Assembly (NCBI RefSeq): GCF_000284375.1 | Contig: NC_017249.1 | Span: forward strand, 2,520,001-2,584,000 | DNA length: 64,000 nt | Origin: Bradyrhizobium japonicum USDA 6 | GTDB lineage: Bacteria > Pseudomonadota > Alphaproteobacteria > Rhizobiales > Xanthobacteraceae | Reading direction: 5' to 3' | Shown: piece after piece, positions 16,991 to 25,368 of the stretch | Position numbering within the stretch: the first letter of the stretch is position 1 | How the letters are laid out: every line of letters begins with the position of its first letter | Position numbers and translations under genes: made by a program | The notes under the pieces: model-generated | The model's input: only the letters and a program-made list of their open reading frames with translations | Told to the model about the DNA's origin: nothing | Database searches by the model: none

Positions 16991-17602
16991 ATGAAGCAGT
17001 TCTTGAAGACCACGATCATCGGCGGTGCGCTCTTCCTGCTGCCGGTCGCGCTCGTATTGTTGATCCTCGGGCATGCAATGCGCATCGCTGTCAAGGCCGC
17101 GCTGCCCGTGTCCCATTTGCTGCACTTCGACGAGGTCGGAAAAATCGCCGGGGTCGGCATCGTGACGGTGCTTGCGGTGGTGCTGCTCGTGCTGGTGTCC
17201 TTCCTGGCCGGGGTCGTGGCGCGGACAAGGGTCGGCGCAAACGTCAGCGCGTGGTTCGAGAATTCATTTCTCGGCGGCATGCCGCAATACCAGATGGTCA
17301 AGAGCATGGCCCAGGGCCTGGCTCAGGCCGAAAGCGCCAGCGACGACTTCAAGCCGGTGCTCGTCCGCGCCGAGGGAGGCTGGCAGATCGGATACCTGTT
17401 GGAAACGCTGGACAACAACTGGATGGTCGTCTTCGTGCCGCAGGCGCCGACGCCCTTGGCCGGCAACGTCAGGTACTATCCGGCCGAGCTCGTGAGGCCG
17501 CTCGACATCACCATGCTGCAGGCGAGGGCGATCGTAAAGAACATCGGGATCGGTTCGGCGGCCGCGCTTCAGGGGCAGGATCTGCGTCGCCTGCCGGCCT
17601 GA
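16991..17602 (+). CDS. DUF502 family membrane protein
   Basis: About 203 aa from MKQFLKTTIIGGALFLLPVA. Two hydrophobic helices (residues 8-32 and 60-85) are followed by FLGGMPQYQMVKSMAQGL and the VVFVPQAPTPLAGNVRYYP motif typical of DUF502. The function is unknown; members are inner-membrane proteins. It is on the same strand as the outer-membrane gene 50 bases upstream and may be co-transcribed. Confidence 0.85.
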   Translation: MKQFLKTTIIGGALFLLPVALVLLILGHAMRIAVKAALPVSHLLHFDEVGKIAGVGIVTVLAVVLLVLVSFLAGVVARTRVGANVSAWFENSFLGGMPQYQMVKSMAQGLAQAESASDDFKPVLVRAEGGWQIGYLLETLDNNWMVVFVPQAPTPLAGNVRYYPAELVRPLDITMLQARAIVKNIGIGSAAALQGQDLRRLPA

Positions 17603-17659
17603 TCGAGTGGCGGCGAGTTCCCAGTTTTCGCGGAAGTTCGCACTGCGCGCACGAAACAT

Positions 17660-17677
17660 GATGGACCAAGGTCCAAC
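17660..17677. promoter_or_regulatory. 18-bp palindrome identical to that at 13867
   Basis: GATGGACCAAGGTCCAAC followed by CTAGGCC and a diverged copy of the downstream alkylsulfatase promoter. Lies about 125 bases before the FGE fragment. Confidence 0.7.
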
Positions 17678-17802
17678 TAGGCCAATGCTTGCCGCGCTTT
17701 AGATTTCGTCCTCTCTGGCCGGCCGTCCTTAGACGAACTGCTGCTGGGCGCTTTTAAAGTACGGAGCATCCGACGTGAATCTTGCGCAGGCACCGGTCGC
17801 GA

Positions 17803-18196
17803 ATGTCAGTGAAAGCAGCTCCCCAAAACTCGATCTTCATCCCCGGTGGAACCTTTCGGATGGGGTCGGATCGGCATTATCCGGAAGCTCCATCTCACAT
17901 GGTCCGCGTCGACGGATTCTGGATCGACCGCACGCCGGTGACGAACCGGCAATTCAAGGAGTTCGTGCGCGCCACGGGCCATGTCACCTTCGCAGAAGTT
18001 GCGCCGGATCCGAAGGATTATCCGGATGCTTTGCCGGGTATGATCTATGCGGGGTCGCTCACTTTCACGCCGCCGGATCATCCTGTCGATCTTCGTGACT
18101 TCAGCCAATGGTGGACGCTGCTCAAGGGCGCGAACTGGCGGCATCCCTATGGCCGGAAGAGCAACATCAAGTCGCTCGATGATCATCCCGTGCTCA
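17803..18196 (+). pseudogene. formylglycine-generating enzyme family (SUMF1), N-terminal fragment
   Basis: MSVKAAPQNSIFIPGGTFRM begins the usual FGE-sulfatase domain: FIPGGTFRMGSD, VRVDGFWIDRTPVTNRQFKEF, then WRHPYG and DDHPV. About 130 of the expected 300 or so residues remain. The metal- and cysteine-bearing C-terminal half, which holds the active site, is missing, so it cannot mature sulfatases. The frame does not stop at the break (about 18196); it runs directly into the HdeA-like gene, so a fusion could be translated. A TTG seven codons earlier is an alternative start. Confidence 0.8.
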
Positions 18197-18231
18197 CTGC
18201 GACGAACTCGATCAAGAGAAGGAGACAAACC

Positions 18232-18576
18232 ATGAGACTCAAATCACTTGCGGGTTGGACCAAGCTCAGCCTCGGCGCTCTCGCTATCACGATTGCTTCG
18301 GCCCAGGCTCAGGTCCCACTCTCGACCTATATGGATTCGAAGGGATTCATTAACGTTCAGGCCCTGACTTGCGCCCAGCTCGCCAACACCTATCAGGAAG
18401 ACGCCGATTATCTCGCTGCATGGTACAGCGGCTGGTACAATGGCCTGGCGCAGAAGCATTTTGCTCATGTCACGCGAGCGAAGTCGGGTGAGCATCAGGT
18501 GATCGTCTATTGCAAGGCGCACCCTGAGCTCAAGGTCATCCAGGCCATCGATGTGCTTTTCAAGAACGAGAAGTGA
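18232..18576 (+). CDS. HdeA/HdeB-like periplasmic acid-stress protein
   Basis: 114 aa. The ATG at 18232 has AAGGAGAC six bases upstream, its own ribosome binding site. A signal peptide ends near residue 27 (SAQAQ). The mature part has the two conserved cysteines (LTCAQL and VIVYCKAHP) that form the disulfide of HdeA-type chaperones, and the length fits. In enterobacteria such proteins protect periplasmic proteins at low pH. The upstream FGE fragment is in the same frame without a stop, so a longer fused product is possible. Confidence 0.8.
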   Translation: MRLKSLAGWTKLSLGALAITIASAQAQVPLSTYMDSKGFINVQALTCAQLANTYQEDADYLAAWYSGWYNGLAQKHFAHVTRAKSGEHQVIVYCKAHPELKVIQAIDVLFKNEK

Positions 18577-18743
18577 TTGGTGAGGCACCGACAATGGTCG
18601 GTGTAGCGAGACATGAGAGTCTGGCTGCATCGTGCACTCATGGAGGCAAGACAAGCGACGTGTCATTCGAGTATCATCTGCCGCTCCGGCGGCGTTGACG
18701 GAGCGCGTGCAATGCTCTCGAGCGGTAAACGGTTGGGTGGCCG

Positions 18744-20681
18744 ATGAGTTTTCGCCTTACCCTGACGGCCTGCGTCATGTTCATGATCGGCCTCTTGGCC
18801 GCGCTGCTGATTGTCGTGCAGGTTCTGACGCTCGATCTCGTCACCAAGGATGCCGCGACCTCGACCATGGATGCGACGAGCCGCAGCACGGTCTCTTCGC
18901 TTCAGCTCCAGGTCGAAATGCTCTCGCGCATGTCTCGCTCCCTGGCCTTCACTCCGGCCATCATGAATTCATCTGATCCCGGCGACGCGAGCCCGACGGC
19001 CGGCCTCATCAGGGGAAATCTGGCGCAATGGCCGGCGCTGGACAGCATCTATGTCGGCTATGACAATGGCTATTGGCTTCAGGTGCAGCGATTGGATGGG
19101 CTGAAAGGGGTCCAGCGCGAGCGTGTCGGCGGTCCGGCCGACGCGGTCTACGCCACGACAATCACACAATGGGCTGGCGGCGAGGAACTGCCGACGACCC
19201 GCATATTCCTGGACAAGGACGGCAACCGCATCGGACAGATTGAAATCCCGCCACGCGGCTACGATGCGCGCGAGCGCAACTGGTATATGAACGCGCGCAA
19301 GGCGGGCCATTTGATCACGTCTGCGCCTTATCTCTCGTTCAACCTCGGCGTACCCATGCTGACCTTCAGTGTGCCGTTCGACGGGAACGCGCACGGCGTG
19401 GTCGGACTGGACCTCAAGCTCGACAATTACAGCAGGTCAGCGCCGATCATGAAATTCGGCAAGAACGGCTACCTGTTGATTTTCGACGACCAGGGTACGT
19501 TGATCGTGCATCCCAACTACCCGGCGCTGTTCGCACAGACGTCCGTGGACGCGGCAGGTCCGCGACTTCCCAGCACCATTGACCTTCGCGACACGGTCGA
19601 AGGACGCGTCATTGCGGAATGGGACAAGAGCAGCCCATACAGGCATAAGCTAACCTGGAAGGACGGCAGGGAGTACTTCGCGCGTCTCGAAACCATCGCT
19701 CTCGGGCCAAACCTGGCCGCGAGCGTGCTTCTGATTGCGCCCGAAGACGAATTTGCCGCCGGCATCCGGGAGCTCGATCGAAAAGCCCGAATGATTGCGC
19801 TGCTGGCTTGCCTCTTGTTCATTCCGGCAGCCTGGATATTCGGAACGCGCATGTCGACGACGATTCGCGATATCACGGGCGAGGCTGCGCGGTTGCAGAC
19901 GATGGCGCCGCCGCCCCTGCACGCGATCGGCTCGGCGATCAAGGAGCTTGATATTCTGGCGCGAACAATTCACAAATCGCAAAGGGCGATCTGGCTGTTC
20001 TCGCGGCTCGCGCCACGCGCGATCGTCAGCGGTGTGCTCGATAATTCGATTTCCACCGAGCTCGGCGGCGTACGCCAGGAGATCACGGCGCTCTTCACCG
20101 ACGTGAGAGGCTTCACCACGATCGCCGAAGCTGCCGATCCCGGTGTTCTGATGCAGCAGACCTCCCGGTATTTCACCGCTCTGACGGACGTCATCCTGCT
20201 TCAGGGCGGTACCGTCGACAAGTTCATTGGCGATGCCGTGATGGCATTCTGGAACGCGCCGAATCCCCAAGGCGATCATTGCGAACGCGCTTGCCGCGCC
20301 GCACTACAGGCAAAGGCCGCCAATGAGGCGGTCAACCGGCAATTCGAAGCGGAAGGGCTGCCGTCTTTCTTCACGCGGTTCGGTATTCACGTTGGCGAAG
20401 CCGTCGTCGGAAATCTCGGCTCGTCTGAACGCATGAACTACACCGCGCTCGGGAACGTCGTAAATCTCGCGGCTCGCCTGGAGGGGCTCAACAAGCAATA
20501 CGACACTCAAATTCTCGTCAGCGAGAGCGTCTACATGCGCGTCAGGCAGAGTTTCCGCTGCCGGTTCGTCGACACCGTCGTCGCTAAGGGCATGGCGGCC
20601 GAGACGAGGGTGTATGAGCTTCTCGAGGAGGGCTTGAACGAGGAGGTCGACGCGATCGACGCGGATGAGGGGCGCTGCTGA
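18744..20681 (+). CDS. adenylate/guanylate cyclase with Cache sensor domain
   Basis: 645 aa. An N-terminal membrane helix (residues 8-28) and a second near residue 350 bracket a periplasmic dCache-type sensor (YDARERNWYMNARKAG is the typical block). The class III cyclase catalytic domain covers about residues 440-630: ALFTDVRGFT with the metal-binding Asp, GGTVDKFIGDAVMAFWNAP, and NYTALGNVVNLAARLE. It would make cAMP (less likely cGMP) in response to an extracellular small molecule. It stands alone after the HdeA-like gene. The start has only a weak ribosome binding site. Confidence 0.92.
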   Translation: MSFRLTLTACVMFMIGLLAALLIVVQVLTLDLVTKDAATSTMDATSRSTVSSLQLQVEMLSRMSRSLAFTPAIMNSSDPGDASPTAGLIRGNLAQWPALDSIYVGYDNGYWLQVQRLDGLKGVQRERVGGPADAVYATTITQWAGGEELPTTRIFLDKDGNRIGQIEIPPRGYDARERNWYMNARKAGHLITSAPYLSFNLGVPMLTFSVPFDGNAHGVVGLDLKLDNYSRSAPIMKFGKNGYLLIFDDQGTLIVHPNYPALFAQTSVDAAGPRLPSTIDLRDTVEGRVIAEWDKSSPYRHKLTWKDGREYFARLETIALGPNLAASVLLIAPEDEFAAGIRELDRKARMIALLACLLFIPAAWIFGTRMSTTIRDITGEAARLQTMAPPPLHAIGSAIKELDILARTIHKSQRAIWLFSRLAPRAIVSGVLDNSISTELGGVRQEITALFTDVRGFTTIAEAADPGVLMQQTSRYFTALTDVILLQGGTVDKFIGDAVMAFWNAPNPQGDHCERACRAALQAKAANEAVNRQFEAEGLPSFFTRFGIHVGEAVVGNLGSSERMNYTALGNVVNLAARLEGLNKQYDTQILVSESVYMRVRQSFRCRFVDTVVAKGMAAETRVYELLEEGLNEEVDAIDADEGRC

Positions 20682-20690
20682 AACATGATG

Positions 20691-21517
20691 CTATTCGGCA
20701 GTTGGTGGAACATCGACAAGGCCGCCGGATCCGATCGGCGCCTGAGTCGGCTCCTGCTTGACGAGCCGGGCGGCCCGCTCGGTGAGGACCAGGCCGATCA
20801 ACGAGGAGACGATGACAAGAACCAACATGGCCTGGTCGATCAGCCGCTGGCCGGACGCGTTCACCGTCGCGTACGCCACGAGCGCGACCGCCAGCGTGGC
20901 AGCCACCTGTGGGACGGTCAGTGCGAACATCAGGTCCCGCTCCGGGCGACCATAGCCGAGCCATCGGCCGGCAACCTCGGCGGCAAGCCACTTCCCGCCG
21001 AACAGGGCGCCGAGCACCCCCAGCACAAGCAAGGGCTGGTGGCTCAGCGTGCCAAAGAAGACCTTGAGGTCGACCAGGAAGCCGGCGGCAATGAAGAAGA
21101 CCGGGATGAACAAAGCCTGGCTCATGACCTCGAGCGAGTCGTCGTGCTTCAATTCGCCGAATGCGCGCTTCAGGCCCGCAATGCGCCGATGACCGCGCAT
21201 GCGTTGGCTGAGTAGCCGATCGTTGCCGCCATGCCGATCGCGAAAATGAAGGGACAGGCGAAAGTGAGAAGGCCGAAAGTAGCAGCCTTGTTTCGGGCTC
21301 GCTGAAACTGCGTGAAATTCACCCCGAAGCCGGCGAAGAACATCAGCAGGAGCTTGCCGAGTTCAGCGAAGAAGCTGACGCTTCCCTTGGATTTTCGACC
21401 TGTGGCTTGGCCGCCGCAGACTTCCAGTTCTGATTCTGATCTTCTTCTCGTGGCGCCCACATATACTTTCGCGACGCCGGTCCCAGGTGGCCAGCTCGCG
21501 GCCGGCGTAACCGGCAT
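20691..21517 (-). pseudogene. Na+/H+ or K+/H+ antiporter (CPA2 type), internal deletion
   Basis: The 5' piece (about 21425 to 21180) reads FFAELGKLLLMFFAGFGVNF, TQFQRARNKAATFGLLTFAC and YSANACAVIGALRA, the start of a cation:proton antiporter. The 3' piece in another frame (about 21165 to 20691) reads SLEVMSQALFIPVFFIAAGF to the end of the membrane domain. The helices expected in between are gone, and the junction shifts frame. The normal protein has 12-13 helices; about half remain. Clearly a relic. Confidence 0.75.
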
Positions 21518-21535
21518 GCCGGTCGATGTTACGGC

Positions 21536-21853
21536 CTAGCGCGGGCCGCTGTGTCCATCGTCCGGATCGCTCTCCGGCTCCCGGATCAGCACCACCGGCT
21601 CGTCATAGCCTTTGCGGCTGCTGTAAAACACCAGCGCCATCAGGCCGACGCCGACGACCAGCGAGAACACGACGCCGAGCACCAGCGCGACATAGCCGGA
21701 CGCCGGCACGCTGGTATCCGTGCTGGTCCAGCCGAGATAGCCGAGAACGCACGCGGCGAGAAGCATCGCGCACAGCACCGCAATGACCAGCCATCGCGCG
21801 AGCTTGCTGTCTTGCGCCTTTGGCGGCGCCGGTTGCCCGCCGGTCACGTTCAT
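21536..21853 (-). CDS. small membrane protein, 105 aa
   Basis: Starts MNVTGGQPAPPKAQDSKLAR with GGAGAGG before the ATG at 21853. Two hydrophobic helices (residues 21-42 and 53-78) are followed by a charged tail ending DPDDGHSGPR. No named family recognised. It is the last gene of the sulfite dehydrogenase cluster, 32 bases after the DUF302 gene on the same strand, so probably co-transcribed and possibly a membrane partner of the electron-transfer proteins; that role is a guess. Confidence 0.65.
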   Translation of the reverse strand: MNVTGGQPAPPKAQDSKLARWLVIAVLCAMLLAACVLGYLGWTSTDTSVPASGYVALVLGVVFSLVVGVGLMALVFYSSRKGYDEPVVLIREPESDPDDGHSGPR

Positions 21854-21885
21854 GAACCTCTCCTCGCGCGGCCGTCGCGCCGCGC

Positions 21886-22353
21886 TTACGGTGCGGTGGC
21901 CTTGGTCGCGATCGCATGCAGCGCGGCGGTCATCGCGCCGATGGCGGTCCCGGCCGGCTCGCCGACGCCGTGACGGCCGGCGAGATAGGCCGGATCGTTG
22001 TAGGACAGCCAGGTCGCGCCTTGCTCGTCCTGCCAGACCAGCGCCTTCAGCGGCAGGTCGATGCCGATGGTCTGGGCCTGCTGCATCAACGGCGTGCCGC
22101 CCTTGGCGTTGCCGAAGATGAGGAGATCGGTCGGCCGCAGGTTCATGCCGACGGCGGCAGCGCCCGCGGCGTGATCGACATGGGCAAACACGGTGAAGCC
22201 CTTGGCCTTCACCTCGGTCTCGAGCCGCGTCATCGTATCCTGCGGGCCAAAACTGCTCTTGATGGTGATGAGTCCGTCTGTAGCCATTGCCTGCGTCTCC
22301 CAGAAACATGTCGCGACCAGCGCGAATATCCCGATCAGCGTGAAGAGCCTCAT
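21886..22353 (-). CDS. DUF302 domain periplasmic protein
   Basis: 155 aa with a signal peptide ending near residue 24. The DUF302 pattern is clear: a two-strand start (LITIKSSFGPQDTMTRLETE), FTVFAHVDHAAGA, then LLIFGNAKGGTPLMQQAQT and PLKALVWQDEQGATWLSYN. The family is widespread next to sulfur-oxidation and redox genes but has no established reaction. Ten bases separate it from the cytochrome gene upstream, consistent with one operon with soxC. Confidence 0.88.
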   Translation of the reverse strand: MRLFTLIGIFALVATCFWETQAMATDGLITIKSSFGPQDTMTRLETEVKAKGFTVFAHVDHAAGAAAVGMNLRPTDLLIFGNAKGGTPLMQQAQTIGIDLPLKALVWQDEQGATWLSYNDPAYLAGRHGVGEPAGTAIGAMTAALHAIATKATAP

Positions 22354-22363
22354 GATCTCAGGC

Positions 22364-22912
22364 TCACTTCTTGCGGAATAATCGCGCCGGGTCGAATTCC
22401 GGCTCCGGAATGAAGCCGTCGCGATTGGGCATCCTGATTTTCGGCAAGGACTCCTTGTCGACCTTGCCGTCGGCGGGAACGATGCCGTTGAGGCTCAATA
22501 TGTAGGCAGTGACGGCATAGGTCTCGTCGGTGCTGAGCGAGCCCGGCGTCGGATATGGCATCGCGCGGTGAATGTAGTCGAACAAGGTCGTCGCATAGGG
22601 CCAGAAGCTGCCGACGGTCTTGACCGGCATGTTGGAGGCGAGCGTGCCCTGTCCGCCGGCGAGACGATCCTTGATGCCGCCCTGACCGTTGTCGCCATGA
22701 CAGGCCGCGCAATTGTCGGCGAAGATCTGCTTGCCTTGCGCCGCCGTGCCGCTGCCGTCGGGCAGGCCCTTGCCGTCGGGGCCGACGTCGATGTCCCACA
22801 GCTTGATGTCCTGCGGCGTTGCCGGACGGCCGAAATCGAACGCCAGGGCGGGCGCGGCGAGCAGGCCGGCGGTGAGGATGCCGGCGAGAAACAGCTTGTC
22901 ATGCGAGGACAT
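22364..22912 (-). CDS. c-type cytochrome, sulfite dehydrogenase electron acceptor
   Basis: 182 aa with a signal peptide ending ALAF. A single haem c site CAACH lies near residue 70, with the likely axial methionine in AMPYPTPGSLS near residue 117. It overlaps the end of soxC by 14 bases, so the two are translated together. It would take electrons from sulfite oxidation and pass them to the respiratory chain, as SorB-like or SoxD-type cytochromes do. The single-haem size fits a SorB-like partner better than full-length SoxD. Confidence 0.88.
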   Translation of the reverse strand: MSSHDKLFLAGILTAGLLAAPALAFDFGRPATPQDIKLWDIDVGPDGKGLPDGSGTAAQGKQIFADNCAACHGDNGQGGIKDRLAGGQGTLASNMPVKTVGSFWPYATTLFDYIHRAMPYPTPGSLSTDETYAVTAYILSLNGIVPADGKVDKESLPKIRMPNRDGFIPEPEFDPARLFRKK

Positions 22913-24170
22913 TGCGGACCCTCCCGGCTTCGTCGATGCTCCAGGTCTGCTGGGCGTTGTAGTGAAACAGCGCGTTGGTCCCCATCGCAGCGATGAAGGA
23001 CTGCCGGTCCGGCTGAACGTTGCCCTGGTCGTCGGTCGAACGGCTCACGATTTTTGTCGGCTTGCCGTCCCACACCCAATCCATCTGGAAGCGCACCTGC
23101 GCCTTGGACAACACCGGCTGGCTCAATTGCGCGGGCTTCCACGTCTTGGCGCCGTCGGTGGAGATCTCGACCTTCGCGATCTTGCCATGCCCGCTCCAGG
23201 CAAGACCCGAGATGCGGTTATAGCCGGGCTGAATCTGCATCATGCCCGATGGTTGCGTGATGACGGAGTTGGTTTCCATCCGCAGCTGGAACTGCCGCGC
23301 CTTGCCGTTCGCAAGCAGCTGGGTGTAGCGCGCCGTCTCCCAGCGCGTCATCCAGGGCTCGGTGCCGAACTTGAGGCGGCGCAGCCATTTGATGTTGAGG
23401 TTGCCTTCGAAGCCCGGCATCACCAGCCGCATCGGAAAACCGTGTGCAGGCCGCAGCGGCTCGCCGTTCTGGCCGTAGGCGACGAGAGCCTCGTTCACGA
23501 TCTCGTCGGTGAGGGGAATGCTGCGATCGACGCCCGCGCCGTCGCCGCCCTCCGCCAGCATCCAGTTCGAGCCCTTGTCCCTGCCGACGAGGTCGATCAG
23601 GAATTTGAGCGGAACGCCGGTCCATTCATTGGTGCTGACCAGACCATGCGTGTTCTGGACCGTCACGTCAGGATCGGCCTTCTTCCAGTTCTCCCAGCCG
23701 TTGCCGGTGCATTCGATGAACACGACGCGCGTGACCGACGGCATCCGCTTCAGATCGTCGACGCTGAACACCAGCGGCTTCTGGACCATGCCATGGATGA
23801 GCAGCCGGTGCTGCGCGGGATCGATATCGGGCACGCCTGAATGGCTGCGCTCGTAATGCAGATCGGTCGGCGTGATGTTGCCGACGAGCTTCTGATGCGG
23901 CGTCTTGGAATTGATGGCATCGCCGGGATCGACGTTGCGCTTGCCCGGCGTGGCCTCGGGAATGCGATCGAGCTTTGCAAACCGGGAGCGTTCGCTGTGC
24001 GCGCTGAGATCGGCGCCAGGCCCTCGATCGGGGACGTCGGCGAGCGTCTCGGCGCCCGCTGCCTCGGACGCCACAGCGCCAAGGATGCCCGCCGACAGGC
24101 CTCCCACGAAGCCGCGGCGCGACACATTCGCAGGCCGTGGCAACAACTCGATTGGCGTCTTGGACGTCAT
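22899..24170 (-). CDS. soxC: sulfite dehydrogenase, molybdopterin subunit (SoxC-type)
   Basis: The start at 24170 has GGGGAGATC before the ATG and gives a Tat signal with SRRGFVGG near residue 18. The oxidoreductase molybdopterin domain shows the cofactor-ligand block VVFIECTGNGWENW (Cys ligand) and GFPMRLVMPGFEGNLNIKWL; the C-terminal dimerisation domain follows (WSGHGKIAKVEISTDGAKTW). About 423 residues, as in SoxC. It oxidises sulfite (or a carrier-bound form) in the periplasm. No other sox genes are near, so it may act as a stand-alone sulfite dehydrogenase with the cytochrome it overlaps. Confidence 0.92.
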   Translation of the reverse strand: MTSKTPIELLPRPANVSRRGFVGGLSAGILGAVASEAAGAETLADVPDRGPGADLSAHSERSRFAKLDRIPEATPGKRNVDPGDAINSKTPHQKLVGNITPTDLHYERSHSGVPDIDPAQHRLLIHGMVQKPLVFSVDDLKRMPSVTRVVFIECTGNGWENWKKADPDVTVQNTHGLVSTNEWTGVPLKFLIDLVGRDKGSNWMLAEGGDGAGVDRSIPLTDEIVNEALVAYGQNGEPLRPAHGFPMRLVMPGFEGNLNIKWLRRLKFGTEPWMTRWETARYTQLLANGKARQFQLRMETNSVITQPSGMMQIQPGYNRISGLAWSGHGKIAKVEISTDGAKTWKPAQLSQPVLSKAQVRFQMDWVWDGKPTKIVSRSTDDQGNVQPDRQSFIAAMGTNALFHYNAQQTWSIDEAGRVRNVLA

Positions 24171-24390
24171 ATGATCTCCCCTCGATGACCCGTTTTTTGA
24201 AATCCCTGCCGCCTTCGTGCCGTGACATTGACCGAACACCGTGAGGATTGCTCGTTAGGATGTGTTAAAAGCCATGAGCACTGGTCCGCTCATGTGCGGG
24301 ACGGCCCGCTCGTACGGTAGATGCGCTTGGCCGCTCCGTGGAATGGCCGGGCGGCTCGGAGACATGTCCGGGCGGATCAAGGGGAGACGG

Positions 24391-25368
24391 ATGTCGGAGG
24401 CGGACGCAGCGGAATTGTTGAAGGCGATGGTGCCGCTGTTCAGGATCCGTCCAATATTCGAGGATTCCTGCAAGTTCGGCGGCAGCTGGGAGTCGCTACA
24501 CGCGCCGAACGGCAAGGGATGGGCGCAATTCCACATGGTCACGCGCGGCGCTTGCGTGGTCGAGCGGCCGGGCCTGGGCCCGCAGCGGCTGGAAGCCGGC
24601 GACATCCTTCTCCTGCCGCACGGCGACAGTCACGCGGTTCGCAGCCGGACGGGTGGTGCTGTCGGGCGTGTTACGACCGAGGTCCGCAATGGGGTCCGCC
24701 AGCGCGCAACGGTCGAGGCCGAGGTCGATACCGAACTGCTGTGCGGCCGTTTCCTGTTCGAGACGTCGGATGAAAATCCGCTGATCGCCGCGCTTCCCGA
24801 CGAGATCGTCCTGCGCACGGCGGAGGAGCCGCTGCTGGAACGGTTTCGGCGCCTGCTGATCGACATCCGCGAAGAGCTCGACGCTGGACGGGTTGGATCG
24901 GAGGTGGTCGCGGCCGACCTCGCGAGAGCGCTGTTCGTGATGATGCTCCGCGATCATCTTTCCGACGATGCCTCCGGCAACGGGACGGTGTCGCTGTTGC
25001 GCGACCGCATGACGGCCCGGGTCGTGTCGGCGATCCTCAATGATCTCGCCCGGGACTGGACGCTCGACGACATGGCGGCGGTGGCGATTGCCTCGCGCGC
25101 GACGTTGGTGCGCGCCTTTCAAAAGCGCGCGGGGGTCGCGCCCATGACGTTCCTGTCCGATCTGAGATTGACGGTCGCCCGCAAGCGGCTGGCCGGCACC
25201 TCCGATCCGATCGCCAAGATCGCCGGCGAGGTCGGCTATGCGTCCGAAGGCGCGCTGAGCAAAGCCATCATGCGCAGATACGGCATGCGACCCGGCGCTT
25301 TGAGGGAGCCGGGTCCTCGCGCGCCCGTTGTCAGACCCGATACCAGCTCCCCAGATTCCAGGTCGTGA
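24391..25368 (+). CDS. AraC family transcriptional regulator, cupin-type sensor
   Basis: The ATG at 24391 has GGGGAGAC upstream; longer readings from 24262 lack one. The N-terminal cupin-like domain (about residues 30-160) contains WAQFHMVTRGACVVERPG and LLLPHGDSHAVRS. The C-terminal AraC helix-turn-helix pair spans about residues 210-305 (LDDMAAVAIASRATLVRAFQ, then IAKIAGEVGYASEGALSKAI). It is divergent from soxC with about 220 bases between the starts and is a candidate regulator of the sulfite operon. Its 3' end overlaps the convergent binding-protein gene by 38 bases. Confidence 0.9.
   Translation: MSEADAAELLKAMVPLFRIRPIFEDSCKFGGSWESLHAPNGKGWAQFHMVTRGACVVERPGLGPQRLEAGDILLLPHGDSHAVRSRTGGAVGRVTTEVRNGVRQRATVEAEVDTELLCGRFLFETSDENPLIAALPDEIVLRTAEEPLLERFRRLLIDIREELDAGRVGSEVVAADLARALFVMMLRDHLSDDASGNGTVSLLRDRMTARVVSAILNDLARDWTLDDMAAVAIASRATLVRAFQKRAGVAPMTFLSDLRLTVARKRLAGTSDPIAKIAGEVGYASEGALSKAIMRRYGMRPGALREPGPRAPVVRPDTSSPDSRS

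Noticed and set aside
18586..18603. CACCGAC/GTCGGTG hairpin after the HdeA-like gene
   Set aside because: Only seven pairs and no U-run; too weak to call a terminator.
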